Below, piece after piece: positions 46,544-57,720 of a stretch of DNA of 64,000 nt. The position numbers were made by a program, and so were the translations under genes. Within the stretch, counting starts at the first letter, position 1; each line of letters starts with the position of its first letter. The stretch is from Branchiostoma lanceolatum (Eukaryota > Chordata > Leptocardii > Amphioxiformes > Branchiostomatidae): assembly GCF_035083965.1 (NCBI RefSeq), contig NC_089735.1:12646501-12710500 (forward strand), given 5' to 3'. A model generated the notes under the pieces. The model ran no database searches and was not told the origin of the DNA. It saw only the letters and a list, made by a program, of their open reading frames with translations.

Positions 46544-49500
46544 TCAAATATACGACAAAGATCTCTGCTTATTTCTCAGCTCAAGTTTGAAAAGTAACAT
46601 GGCCACTGCCTCTACATCACCGTTTCCATTTTCCGCGTCTTCTAAAGTTTTTAAAATCTCGTCTTTTTCTTCAGACGACAGAAAGTCTTCGATCTCTTCC
46701 ATCTGCTCTCTCAGCGCTTCGCTGTCGGATCGGAGTTCCCGCTCATGTCCGGAGCCCAGACTGGGAGACATCTTCACGGCAAAGGTGTACCTCGCGCCTG
46801 TGGAGTTAGTTATTGAAATTGATAAGAGAAACGGGCATGCGCATGTGACTTATGATGACAACGACAAAAAAAAACACAAAAAAAAATTTCACGCAGGAAA
46901 AAAATAAAAAAATTAACCAAGGTAGAAAAAAATAGCGCTGTTCCTGCAGAAAAAAATAAAAAAATAAACCAAGGTAGAAAAAAAATAGTGATGTTCTTGT
47001 GGGCCACCGTAAAAAAAGCACATAGAGCGCGCAAAGTTTGCAAAAGAAACTGTCGATATCAACAACAAACGTTTACACTAAATGAAATCAATTTCTTTTG
47101 GTTCAGTTTATTTCTCAACACTAACAGACATACACTAAGCTGAAAGCTATTCTATAATGTAAGGCCCCCTTTTCCACTGGATGGAGATCGCTGAGTGACC
47201 GTTGAGGGACCACAATTTGGCTTGTATGACCTATGACTTTATAAATTGAACCTATGATGACTTTTAAGGCGACAAAACCCAAATTTACAAAATACACTTT
47301 TTCGTCAATGACACTCGTTTAACCGACACTATTGAAATAATATGTTTGCCATTCAACCGTCCCGGAAAGGGGCTATATGGATTGCAATCTTCAGAACAAT
47401 TTCACACTTATGAAAAAAACGCGGGTATGAAACAAAACCACATCTGGTTCAAATTACTTGGACCAGAAGGACTGGGGTTCAAGCCCCAGGTAGGACACCT
47501 CTGGACAAGAGGCGCATTGAGTCATACCAAAGACTTTTAAAAAATGGTACATACTTCTGAAACAGTATGGAAGTTACACACACTTCACTGCCAGTGGACT
47601 AGCCCCCTGCTGCAGTGATTGCACCACAGTGTGGCCCAGGGATATGAAACGGAGATGGGCACCGCCCTATACATCAATTTTGGTGTGGGAGGATTTTAAC
47701 TTTTTTAAACTAATGAAACAAAACGTCTGTTCTCACCGTTGATGAGAGCGCTCGGTGGTCTTGCAGAATGCATGATGGAGCAGGGAAAGACGGCGACGCG
47801 CCCGTACACAGGCTTCACCGCAACGAACGGCTCAAGATCGTCATGGAAGAACGCAGTTTCCCCAAACTTGTTCACCTGTGGACGACATGTGATTATTCCT
47901 ATTACACGTGCCCGGTGGGAAATACGTATATATGGTAGGGCTTGAAATATTTCATCTGCATATCTGGTGCAGGTGGGTGAATTCCACCATTGACAGGTCC
48001 CTAGACTTTGTATGGTCAACATGTAAGAAAAAGGCTGTCAAAAGTCAACTACCTGAAATTTAGATCATGGAAAACTCACATTGGCAGCGTAGTCTGACCT
48101 CTAAAGTGTTAATCTAGTGAGTTTCGTCCCTTTTCCACCGGCGCAAACTGGTGAAATTGTAGCATAACCCACCGAGATGACCTTTGGCCTCCCTACACAA
48201 GAAATGATCACATCCAAACTGCAACTATTTCAAAGTGTACCGGACACTCCAAACATGGCTTAAACCCTGTTTTCTAACTAAATAGAATAGCCACAACCCT
48301 TACCTGTCAATTCCAGCTCAAAAACGCCAACATTTCCGACAAAGAGGCCTCCTACAGTTACTTTTAACAAGGCTATACATGGCTTTGCGCATGACTGTAA
48401 CCGTGACCTTTGGCCAGGTAACACGTAAGATTCCCTACACCAGACAAATCACACCTGCACCGCACCGCCGAGAATTTAAAAAGGAGATTGGAAAAACTAT
48501 CATCAAATTCTCAACCATATTCACTTGAACCAATTTCAACTCTTTATTTATCATGTTAGTTGCCCTTTTACAGCACATGTGGTAGCTTTCAGCAGGATTA
48601 ACAAAAATCCACTTACGTCACCGGTGCAGGTATATAGACCCTTCCAAGACTTTTCGACAGGCTTTGTTTAAAAGTACACGAAACATTACTATAGAAATGC
48701 GACCCTTCAAACAACAAATAACGAAGCCCAGTACAGTATCACCACCTTAGTGTCCCTCGCCAGCGCCCTATTATATAGATACGGGTCAGCTGCTAAGCTA
48801 AGTTATGGTGCTAGGCGTAGAAAAAAAAAGGCCAAAAATATGTCTTACGTTGATGAAGGTTAGACATCCAGGTAACAAGATACGCCAAAAATAGTTACTC
48901 AAGCAACTGGATAAAATTTTGAAACAGTCAGACGTTTCAGATAGCATCCGCTATCTTTCGTCAGTGACTAAGGACAGATTAGCCTGAATTCAATCAAGCC
49001 TCCTGTGAACGCTCGCCGCCCTGTAACCGCCTCGCAACCCAAGAGCTTGATGGCTTGGGCCCCTAACTCAAGGGAATCCTCCTTTCTAAATATGGATAAT
49101 TGATGCAGCTGTCATCAGCCCACAGAGCTGCCTGCTCAGGCCAGACTCTAGTTGCTAAGGATCTATTGCTGTTGCTATCCAGTGATTGACAGCTGCAGAT
49201 GTCTGATCTGCAGGTAGTAGGAAGAGAGTTTCACAGGCCGTTTCTCTGTACTTTGAACATTTTTCGGCAGTCAAGTCTTTTCTTGTTGGATTTTCAAACT
49301 TGGTTTTTGATGTGGGAAGAAACTGACATTGTCTGCCTCTAAAGGAACAGATAAACTAAGGAGGTTTAAAATCCCTTTTAACAGGCTTGGATACATCTCA
49401 TTTCTCACCCTCCCAACATCTGGATCTCATTTCCCATCCCTTCCTCCCCGTCTGCTTGTGGTGCCAGTTGTGACAGCTAACAGACAGGATGACAAGGTGG

Positions 49501-52496
49501 TTTCTATGGCAATGGAAGCCTAGCTGAAATACTGCCCTATGATTGGTGTTACCATTTTTGATAACAGTTCTCCTGGCTTAGAGCAACCAGAGCACAAACT
49601 CCGCGGGGAGGGGAGAGAAACCCCCGGACAGCTGGAGTTTGCGTTATACAGACTAAGGACAGATCTGGTAGAACTATGTTTTTAAACCAAACCTCTGAAT
49701 AGATATGTTAATGAAGTAAAGACAATTTCAGATGGTTCAATAGAATCTGTCCTTAGTCACTGACGAAAGATAGCGGATGGCTATCTGAAACGTCTGACTG
49801 TTTCACAATTTTATCCAGTTGCTTGAGAAACTATTTTTGGCGTACCAAAATATGTCTGTTTGTCCAAAGTTAAAGGTATTTGGTCGGTTTATATGAAGCA
49901 TTTATAAATTCTGAGCTACGGAGTTTATATGTCAATCATCAAGTTCACCATGGCAACGCCCACGTACCTCCCAGTCCGGGTTGAGGTAGATGAGTAGTGT
50001 GAACTCGTCCCGGGCGTTCTCACAGTCCTCGTGGATCATGGTGTGGTCGGCCATGCGGATTAGGTTAAGCGCCACGTCATACGGGTAGAACCCGCTGTTC
50101 CCGCTCACGTGACTCACGATCTCACGACTCGCCCGCCAAAAGAAACTCTTGGCGAACACGTCAATGTCAAAACCTACCGTGAGGAAAAAGACAGCGCGCT
50201 GTTATAAAACCCTCGTCATATACTCAGGATTTCCTCATGTCTTTGCTCCCGACCACTCCTCAACCAAGGTCGGCAGGTTGGCGTTGTATAAGCTAGTTCA
50301 CGGTTGCTACTACGCATGTGCAGTGTCAAAGGTGAAGGCCCCGAGACGTAAACAAAACCCGTCGGGGCGTTGTTATGCAGATCGAGACAATGTCGAGACG
50401 AGAACTGTTTACAAGCCGGGGGCCTTCACCTTTGACACTGCACATGCGTAGTAGCAACCGTGAGCTAGCTTATTGGGAGTAGCATGTGATACATCGTATT
50501 TTAGGTAGAGTTCACACCTCTGATCGCATCTAAAAAGAAATGAGCTCCCCGAGTTTAATCTGTCAAAATGCATAGTTAGCTGGCTTATGCGACTTTAACA
50601 AGACTGCCAATCAGAGTTGACCTAGCTCAGGACTAACTCCCAACCAATTGAGAGGGTCGGGAGGCTATGGTCGGCTATGTGTGACAGAGGCTTAAGACAG
50701 GACAAATTTTACCAACGTCCACACATAGACATTCATTGTTTCATGCCTAAAACAAGTAGGAAGATGATGGCTATTGTCCTTTTATTTTTTCTTCAAACAA
50801 CCATATGACAGTCTGTTTCGACTCACTCGTGAATAATTAATGAGCTATCCTTATTCGGCACAATTTGGCGGTTAATTTGTTCTGAACCTAAAGTAACGAT
50901 GTGAGACGTAACCTGATTGGTTGAGAGCTTCCCAGCGTCCTTTGTGGGTTTGCATAAGATGAGCTTGAGCAGTGCTTGAGCAAACCCTCTGATTCGCTGA
51001 AGCTGTTTTGGAGGCGACGGCGGTAGAACCGTGTCTACCAGGGCCAAAGAGCAGGGCCCCTACGCGAGCGAGCTAACGAATCGAGCGATAGGGGCTCTGC
51101 TTTCAAGAGGGTGATTTCAACTTGGCTACTCTCTAACCAATACTACACCACCCCCTTCTCTCTACGCTTTTACCTGTGATCCAGCGAACATTGTCCGAAT
51201 CCTCCTCTGGATTCGCGTCCGTGTAGGTACAATTCGCTGCCAAATAGTTGGTCAGCGCGAGAATTTCGTCGGGAGTGAAAATATCATCCAGAACAGTGAT
51301 GGTTCTGCCGTCAGGTAGGCTGAACCTAGCAGAAAATTTGCACAACATATGATCACTCGTATCTGGTCACCGGACAAACGTCTGTCGATCAACAATACAG
51401 GTCATGACGTCACAATCACATCACTGAAGATAGAACAAGTGGGATGAATTATCCTTCCATTCATTCATTCATTCATTCACTCATTCACTCATTCACTCAC
51501 TCACTCACTCACTCACTCACTCACTCACTCACTCACTCACTCAATCCTTCCATTCTGACACCATTCTGACCATACACATTTTAAACCACTATATATATCA
51601 CGTCACGTATTCTTCGTAAGGTTGTGATTGCCTCCCCTTTAGTCAACACAGAAATATGTTTGCTTGATGCAGGGTACACACCTTCTTGTGACGTGTTTTT
51701 CCACGTCTATTCGCCTCAGGGCTGAATCTGGCTGCGGGAAATAGCTGTACCTCTCTTTCATCTCTTCCAGCTCGGCCTTAGACAAACTGCCACTCATCCA
51801 CGGGTCTGAGTCAGGGAGGTCGCTCTCTTCTGTCGTCTGACGCGGCGTTGCCATGACGACCAAGGCGTACAGGGCAGGTGCTGTCTGCATGGCTGGTGGC
51901 TTCATGACGAAACTCAAGTCGCATGGCATGAAGACGACCCGGCCTTTCCTCGGATGCGCCGCGTGCATTCGTCCTAGTTCGTCGTGTATGGTCAAATGTC
52001 CGTACCAGTTTTTTCGCCAAACGTCGTTCAAGAACACAACGACTCTGTAGTCGTTCTCATCCACACACGTGTTTTGGTACAACGGGAAGTCACCTCGGCT
52101 GAGAATGTATTCCTTAACGTTTGTGGGTCTGAATTCTTTCCCTCGCTTTTCCGTCAGAAAAGCGTTCATTGCCCGCCAAGATTTGCTCCTTCGAAAAGCT
52201 GCAGTGGGTAGTGTGGATTGCCAGGGGGCGTTCGTGTAGTTACCATGATCTGAATTGTTCAGGAAGTTGTTGGAGTCAAATGTGTAAAAGTCATCCGTGA
52301 TGCTGAATTTCCAATCCAGTCGCAGCATGTATCCCCGGATTCCTTTGATGATGTCACGTGACAGGATGTCGTCAATGATCACCACAGGTCTCTTATCTGA
52401 ACTATGACCTTCCCACGTCACTGTCGTCAGGCTCGAACTGAGACAAATAAGCCCCAGAAAAAAGACCAAACACTGAAGCTCGCTCACAGCGCTCAT
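46544..52496 (-). CDS. Secreted two-domain 2-oxoglutarate/Fe(II) oxygenase-like protein, 521 aa
   Basis: Exons (minus): 52496-51682, 51325-51174, 50173-49968, 47875-47737, 46797-46544, total 1566 nt, all GT-AG. The start MSAVSELQ leads a signal-peptide-like core (CLVFFLGLICL). Domain 2 (about 273-445) has the prolyl-hydroxylase-type iron site: H370-x-D372 in MIHEDC, distal H427 in PCSIMHSARPPS and R440 in ARYTFAVK for 2-oxoglutarate. Domain 1 (about 35-220, in one exon) aligns with it (FLND, GRVVFMPC, KPPA), but the four positions are Y140, N142, F196 and L209, so it should be inactive. The C-terminus is acidic and helical (REQMEEIEDFLSSEEKDE). The frame stays open upstream, but AG at about 52530 and a donor-like GTACG near 53818 suggest a 5' UTR exon there. 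Substrate unknown. Confidence 0.85.
46860..46995. repeat. A-rich tandem repeat
   Basis: Two units of about 60 bp sharing AACCAAGGTAGAAAAAAA, AATAAAAAAAT and a GTTC/TTCC word, next to the last oxygenase exon. It yields Phe-rich frames on the minus strand that are not genes. Confidence 0.8.
47435..47712 (+). mobile_element. 5'-truncated copy of the P3 intron SINE
   Basis: Matches 43299-43611 in opposite orientation from GGTTCAAATTACTTGGACC onward, including the B-box GGGGTTCAAGCCCCA and the 3' words TGCACCACAGTGTGG and GTGTGGGAGGATTTTAAC. The A-box head is missing. It lies in the last intron of the oxygenase gene, ending about 25 bp from exon 4. Confidence 0.8.
48931..48964 (-). ncRNA. Hammerhead ribozyme motif, left arm
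   Basis: Minus strand: CTGACGA, then a 7-bp hairpin AGATAGC-GGAT-GCTATCT (after one unpaired A), then GAAAC and GTC. The flanks AGTCA (5') and TGACT (3') pair as stem I. All conserved core positions (CTGANGA, GAA, cleavage triplet GTC) are present, with a minimal two-pair stem III (AC with GT). Self-cleavage is predicted, not shown. Confidence 0.7.
48980..49652. mobile_element. Element inserted into the hammerhead-bearing element
   Basis: Flanked by perfect 12-bp direct repeats CTAAGGACAGAT (48968-48979, 49653-49664), which look like the target duplication. The left end reads TAGCCTGAATTCAATCAAGC and the right GGAGTTTGCGTTATACAGA. Both words recur in inverted arrangement at about 41132-41260 in gene B intron 2, so this is a second, shorter family member there. 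About 673 bp, no coding frame. Confidence 0.65.
49760..49794 (+). ncRNA. Hammerhead ribozyme motif, right arm
   Basis: Plus strand: CTGACGA, stem II AGATAGC paired with GCTATCT around a GGATG loop, GAAAC and GTC, with stem I AGTCA/TGACT. Same core as the left arm, with one extra G in the loop. Conserved core nucleotides are all present. Confidence 0.7.
50289..50472. repeat. Long inverted repeat upstream of oxygenase exon 3
   Basis: Arms of about 54 bp (50289-50343 and 50418-50472), nearly perfect, starting TAAGCTAGTTCACGGTTGC and containing CTACGCATGTGCAGTG and CAAAGGTGAAGGCC. Probably a MITE; target duplications were not resolved. It sits in the intron about 115 bp from the exon 3 acceptor. 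Confidence 0.75.
50822..51112. mobile_element. Long-TIR MITE (CAGGACCC family), copy 3
   Basis: Matches the middle and right end of 45964-46307: ATTTGGCGGTTAATTTGTTC, CTGATTGGTTGAG and the terminal CGAGCGATAGGGGCTCTGCT. The left terminal repeat is missing. It lies 60 bp before exon 2 in the oxygenase gene. Confidence 0.7.
51462..51545. repeat. (CATT)n/(CACT)n microsatellite
   Basis: About 80 bp of CATT units grading into CACT units in oxygenase intron 1. Confidence 0.95.
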
Positions 52497-52729
52497 TTTG
52501 ACAAATGTGGCCGTTTTTACTTCAGCTCCTGTTGAAAGTAGGAATAAGAAGTTCTTCAACAGTTTCGAAACACTCCATAACATATGAAAACTCTCTACCC
52601 CTACCCCCACCCCGCAACAAAAAAGTGTTGACAGAAGTTGTCAATTTCCTCCTTATCTTACAAGATAGACAAGAAAGATGACGAAACCTGGCGAAAATAA
52701 TATTGTTGGAATCTACACAAGTACCATCT

Positions 52730-53040
52730 AGTGCACCACTTCATCCTTTTATCACAAGCTATCTATCACCAAAAAAATCAAGACCATAGCACGTCCATGA
52801 CAAAAGATACAAAAACCGAAAGTCCAACTGCAGTACCAAGGTCACATACCAGGGGCCCCAAGTCGTCCCCTAAGACCTACCCACGTACCAAATATCATCG
52901 TAATCCATCTAGACGTTTTCGAGTTATGCTGACTACAAAATCCGGAAACACAAACAGACAAACACACAGGCCAATAAGAATTTGGCTCGCCCCTGAGGCG
53001 TCGCCAAAAACTATACCTCTATTGTTAATTAAGGGTTAAT
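52730..53040 (-). repeat. Partial copy of the long interspersed repeat
   Basis: Shares ATCACAAGCTATCT, CTGCAGTACCAAGGTCACAT, TACCAAATATCAT and GTAATCCATC with 19630-19930. It ends near CCAAAAACTATACCTC. Only one terminal portion of the family is present. It lies upstream of the oxygenase start codon, probably in its 5' UTR intron. Confidence 0.6.
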
Positions 53041-54164
53041 GACCAGCCCCGAGGTGTATATGGTGTCGGTTAATAATTAATAATACTGATAATTTCGGTT
53101 AATCATTAATGTCGGTAATCATCTAGTGTTTTACGTCGGAGAGTGCCCAGGATGTCAGCTATATATCGGGTGTGTTTCTCAGGTTCTAACTGGGGGTGGG
53201 GTCTGCAGTAGAATTTTGGGGGCATTTTGGGGGCATTTTGGCCCTAGATCCGAGAGGACTATTATTAAACCCTTTGTTTGATAATAGTCTGATTGATAAT
53301 AATAATTTGGAGGCCCTGGAAACAATCTACCATCCAGGCTAGCTGAAGGCCTTAAGGGTGGTTATACCGGTTATACAGATGCAGAATCTTCTGCAGACAT
53401 TTTCTCTGATCTGAATCATTACACCATCTGATATGGATTCTTTTAGTCTAGATAAGACTACCAGTTTCAATATTTTTGTTGTCCCTGGTCAAACTAGAAA
53501 TTTGTGTCCTTTGTAAATCACGCCAATCCAAAATAACAGGCACAAAAAAATGGTAAACTGACGAGGTAGGATCGTACATATGATTTTCCTACTGAGTATT
53601 GAGACATTTTCGCAAAAGGAAGTTACAAACTAGGGAAACAAACAAAATTAACATTACATTATTTTCTAGAGTGGCAGGTCAATTCTTTACCGAGGGACAA
53701 TCGCTTATTTTGTTACATCACACTGAGCATTCAAAACACATTGACAAGGGCAGAAAGTAAACGAGCACTTATGAACTAGTGAAAAACTGAATTTAACGTA
53801 ATCAGAGTATAACGTACCTTCAGTGACGAATTCGAGCAAACAACTCAACCAGACCAGTTCTATCGGTGTACCTCCTCAACTATAGTGACGCTTACAACAC
53901 GCAAAGAAGGGCTTAAAGTGAAGGGAATTTTTCTTAAACTGTGAGGTACTGTAGACAACTTTCTACAGGCAACTTTTGCCTGCAGGTCACATTTGCCAGC
54001 AAACTTCCGGGTATTGAATTCCCAGCATCCTTTGCTGTTGCTGCAGTGCTTCTAAGAAAATCCGCTAGATGGCGGTAATGCACTGCTTTATGATGGGTTG
54101 ATCACCATCGGACTATGTTGGAAAGTCAGGGAAGGGAGTAAGTCAACGCATATAGGTGTCATAG

Positions 54165-54418
54165 TTATTACAGCTTTGCGTAGCAAAACCTTTGTTGGAC
54201 CCGTTTGCATGTGTGGTGGCCGCCATCTTGATTTTGTGACGTTGCAGGGTAGCCATACCATTTCATTGGGAGGTGTGTTTTGGGGGTCGCTACTACGCTA
54301 GCGTTCTCTCTATTTGTCGCAAATCGGCACACAACTATCACACATTCAACTCAAATAAAATTCAATACCAATTCATATTTATAAAGAGACCCCGTAATCA
54401 CTAAACTAACATAGCAAA
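54165..54418 (-). mobile_element. CRE/YY1-bearing repeat, copy e
   Basis: Minus-strand copy starting GCTTTGCGTAGCAAAACC and running to ACTAACATAGCAAAC. GGCCGCCATCTTG is intact; the CRE has become TGACGTTGCA. A LINE tail follows immediately. Confidence 0.68.
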
Positions 54419-54539
54419 CGCTTTAGTTTTGTGATATTTTTTTGTTAATTTTGTTTCTTCTATGTTTTTAGCTTGGCGTTTTATGTATCTGTTTGGCGTG
54501 CTTTGTGAACGTTTGTAATGAACTCTGTGAACGTTTGTA

Positions 54540-54632
54540 ATGAATACTGTTACCAGGGCTAACCCTTTGTAATAGCCTTTGGCTAGTTGGGTATCCCTGG
54601 CTGTACTTTTTACAGTCGAATAAATCAAATCA
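54540..54632 (+). mobile_element. LINE 3' tail
   Basis: Reads TTACCAGGGCTAACCCTTTG, GTTGGGTATCCCTGGCTG and ends AATAAATCAAATCAAA. The same tail appears at 27755-27840 (plus) and 22084-22170 (minus), so it is a recurrent non-LTR 3' end; no coding part remains. Confidence 0.65.
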
Positions 54633-55237
54633 AACCTGTAGATATGTGTCGGGCCCTACTGGTTGCATGATGCCAAGCCAAGATCACTGTGACCATGGTT
54701 ACGTTCAGTGCCCCCACCTCATGCCTGTGAACTAAAGTAAAGTACAATGTACTTCGAGGCGACAGTTTTTACGGAAATTTGTTACTTTATCAGTTGGTTG
54801 GTGGCTTAATTTGTCTTTTGTTGTTGTTGGCATGTTGGTCGCTTACAAACACTTCAATGACAAACGTAGGCGGTTTCGGCCAACTCCTGTATAACTTTTA
54901 GTTTATATGACTTATGTAACCTTAAGCACAAGTACGTACTATTTCTGCATATCTAGATCTATATCTTGTGCTGAGCATACGAAACGTTTCGGAAGTGAGG
55001 TGCATGACTCGGATTACACATGGGGGTCTCCATAGTTTTGTCGCTGAACTTGACACACCACCAGAAGAGACATCTAGCATCCTTTCATGGAAGCGCATGA
55101 CAGTATAAGCTACATGCACCATTCTAGTTCTTCGGTGTAAGCTTACCGATTCGGGTGGTGAAAAGTTTGAGAAACATTGTTTTCGCAGAACATGACTATT
55201 ACGTTTTTGCCTTCACACATCTGTGCACACACGAACG

Positions 55238-55299
<62 letters not shown>

Positions 55300-55350
55300 C
55301 GCACACACACACACACACATACACAAACACACACACCGTGACACACGTGC
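55238..55350. repeat. (CA)n microsatellite
   Basis: About 110 bp of AC dinucleotides with short interruptions, preceded by a CG alternation. It produces long His-Thr and Val-Cys frames that are not genes. Confidence 0.97.
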
Positions 55351-57214
55351 GCGGCGCATGCGCATGCACACGCACGCACGTACTAACATGCACACATACT
55401 CAACCGCTCAGGGCTAACTCAGTCGCTCAACCACACCCATTCCGTCACTAGTTACATTCACACATACTGAAGGGCTATATGATCGACATTTATTGCAACA
55501 TCACTTATAGTCACGTCATCTCTGGCCAAAGAGATGTCCCGACTACTACTGTTCTAGTCCCACCCAGTCCTGACATGTTCCATCCTTTTGACGCGGATCA
55601 CTCCACCGTGGGGTGATGACGTCACGAATGTCAGGCGATCATTCATGGCGACATCAAGCCAGTCATCATGTGACCTTTTCCCCATCAACTTCCAATTTTC
55701 GTACATGATGAGTCGAAGGTTTCAACCCCGATATGCACCCTACTGGTACGGGTTGCCGTCCTTACGAGAGGATATGTTTGTTTGTTTGTTTGTTTTGCAT
55801 AACCGGTAAACCGCTTCTCGAAGTAACACACCGGTGTTGTACTGTAACATTAAACCAGACTGAAAAATACAAATATTGCTAAGAGCGAATAGGACACGGT
55901 CGTCGACAGGCAAGTCGACGAAAACTAGTAAGGCAACATTTGAAATCAAATACGCAATGCTTACCTTCGCATGGTCTAGCCTGACAAACTACTGACTCTG
56001 TTTATTCTTACTCAAACACATTCATATACACACTGACCAGCGCCTCTAGATCTGTCCTGCCACTTGCTACATAATGTAATCGAACACCACAGCGTGTTTG
56101 TTACACCTCCAGTAACCATGGTGACAGCCGTCTGGTCTAGGTCATTGACCTCATTTGTTTGGAGAAGAAGAAGAAGAAGAAACGGAGAAAAACAATATGT
56201 CTCCCTTCCATGAAGGTAAACATAGATTTCATTCTGTGTAGTTTAATAAATAAATAAATAGATATGAAAAGACAGCTGGAATAGCACTGGTTTTTCAGTA
56301 CTATAGATATTCTTGTCCCGTCCATTTCCCTCCCCCCATAAGTTCCTATGTCATATGGAGGACGTCAAACATCGGAACTTCGCTGCCTTACCCCAAAAAC
56401 TCTACCATAACCAAATTATTCACGACAGCCATTCGCTAGGCCCTGACAGTGCATTCAAGTGGAAGTCATCAGTTATAGTTTTTATGTCTCAGAACACTTT
56501 ATGGTCGAGATATTTATGACCGTCCTCTCAGCAGCTTGCCTATGCTTCGATGAAAAATAAATGACACTACCTGCTACTGTTTGACGATAAGAATTGTGAT
56601 TTCTTCCATATACTTATCACAACCGCCACGTGTTAAAGAAACCTTGATCATCCAGGCTGATAAGGTGTAAAACATCATCAACAAACGACAATAAGCTTTA
56701 TTTTAAGCTCACGTTTCGTCGAAGTAATAAACTTTTACAGCATCCGTCTCTCTGGCTGAACGTTGTCATTTCAGTGCAATCAATCAGATGACTATTTGTC
56801 GTAATTACTAAATGCATATGAACACATTAGCTTCACATTTGTCTTCAGACAGCGAGACAAAGCGCAGCAGTCACACACAAAAGACAAATGATGGAACACG
56901 ACAGGTAAAAATGCGAAGCTGCCATATCAGCAGCCAAGTGTAACAAACACGTGCGTGTTTATTGTAATACGAGAACCAATTCATATGACAAGTAATCATG
57001 ATGTATGCCTGCAGATAGCGGCGGTATTGTTAGGCAATATCAAAACGGCGTTTTATCACAATAAAACACAGGTGCGTGGATGGGACAAGCTTGTGAGTTT
57101 ACTCTGCGACATAACTTAGAACTCGCCCATAAAACTGCGTTAGAGTGGTGGCATTTGACGAATCTTTGTTTCTACTTCTTTATTGTGTTTCGAATTCCCG
57201 AAGCACTGTGATGA

Positions 57215-57720
<506 letters not shown>

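Larger units (their letters stand above)
48882..49853. mobile_element. Inverted hammerhead-bearing element split by a later insertion
   Basis: The outer arms, about 100 bp each, are inverted copies containing CCAGTTGCTTGAG, CAGTCAGACG/CGTCTGACTG and a hammerhead motif (48931-48964 minus, 49760-49794 plus). Between them sits a separate element (48980-49652). A diverged single arm occurs at 61790-61915. Hammerheads in the terminal repeats are known from Penelope-like retroelements and their non-autonomous kin, so that is the likely class. No reverse transcriptase is present. It lies in an intron of the oxygenase gene. Confidence 0.7.

Noticed and set aside
52497-52610. 38-residue N-terminal extension of the oxygenase
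   Set aside because: The downstream start at 52496 leads directly into a signal-peptide-like segment, and an acceptor-like AG near 52530 suggests the upstream frame is intron or 5' UTR.
55155-55451. Long His-Thr, Val-Cys and Thr-rich frames over the CA repeat
   Set aside because: They only translate a dinucleotide microsatellite in several phases; no gene-like flanks or splice signals.
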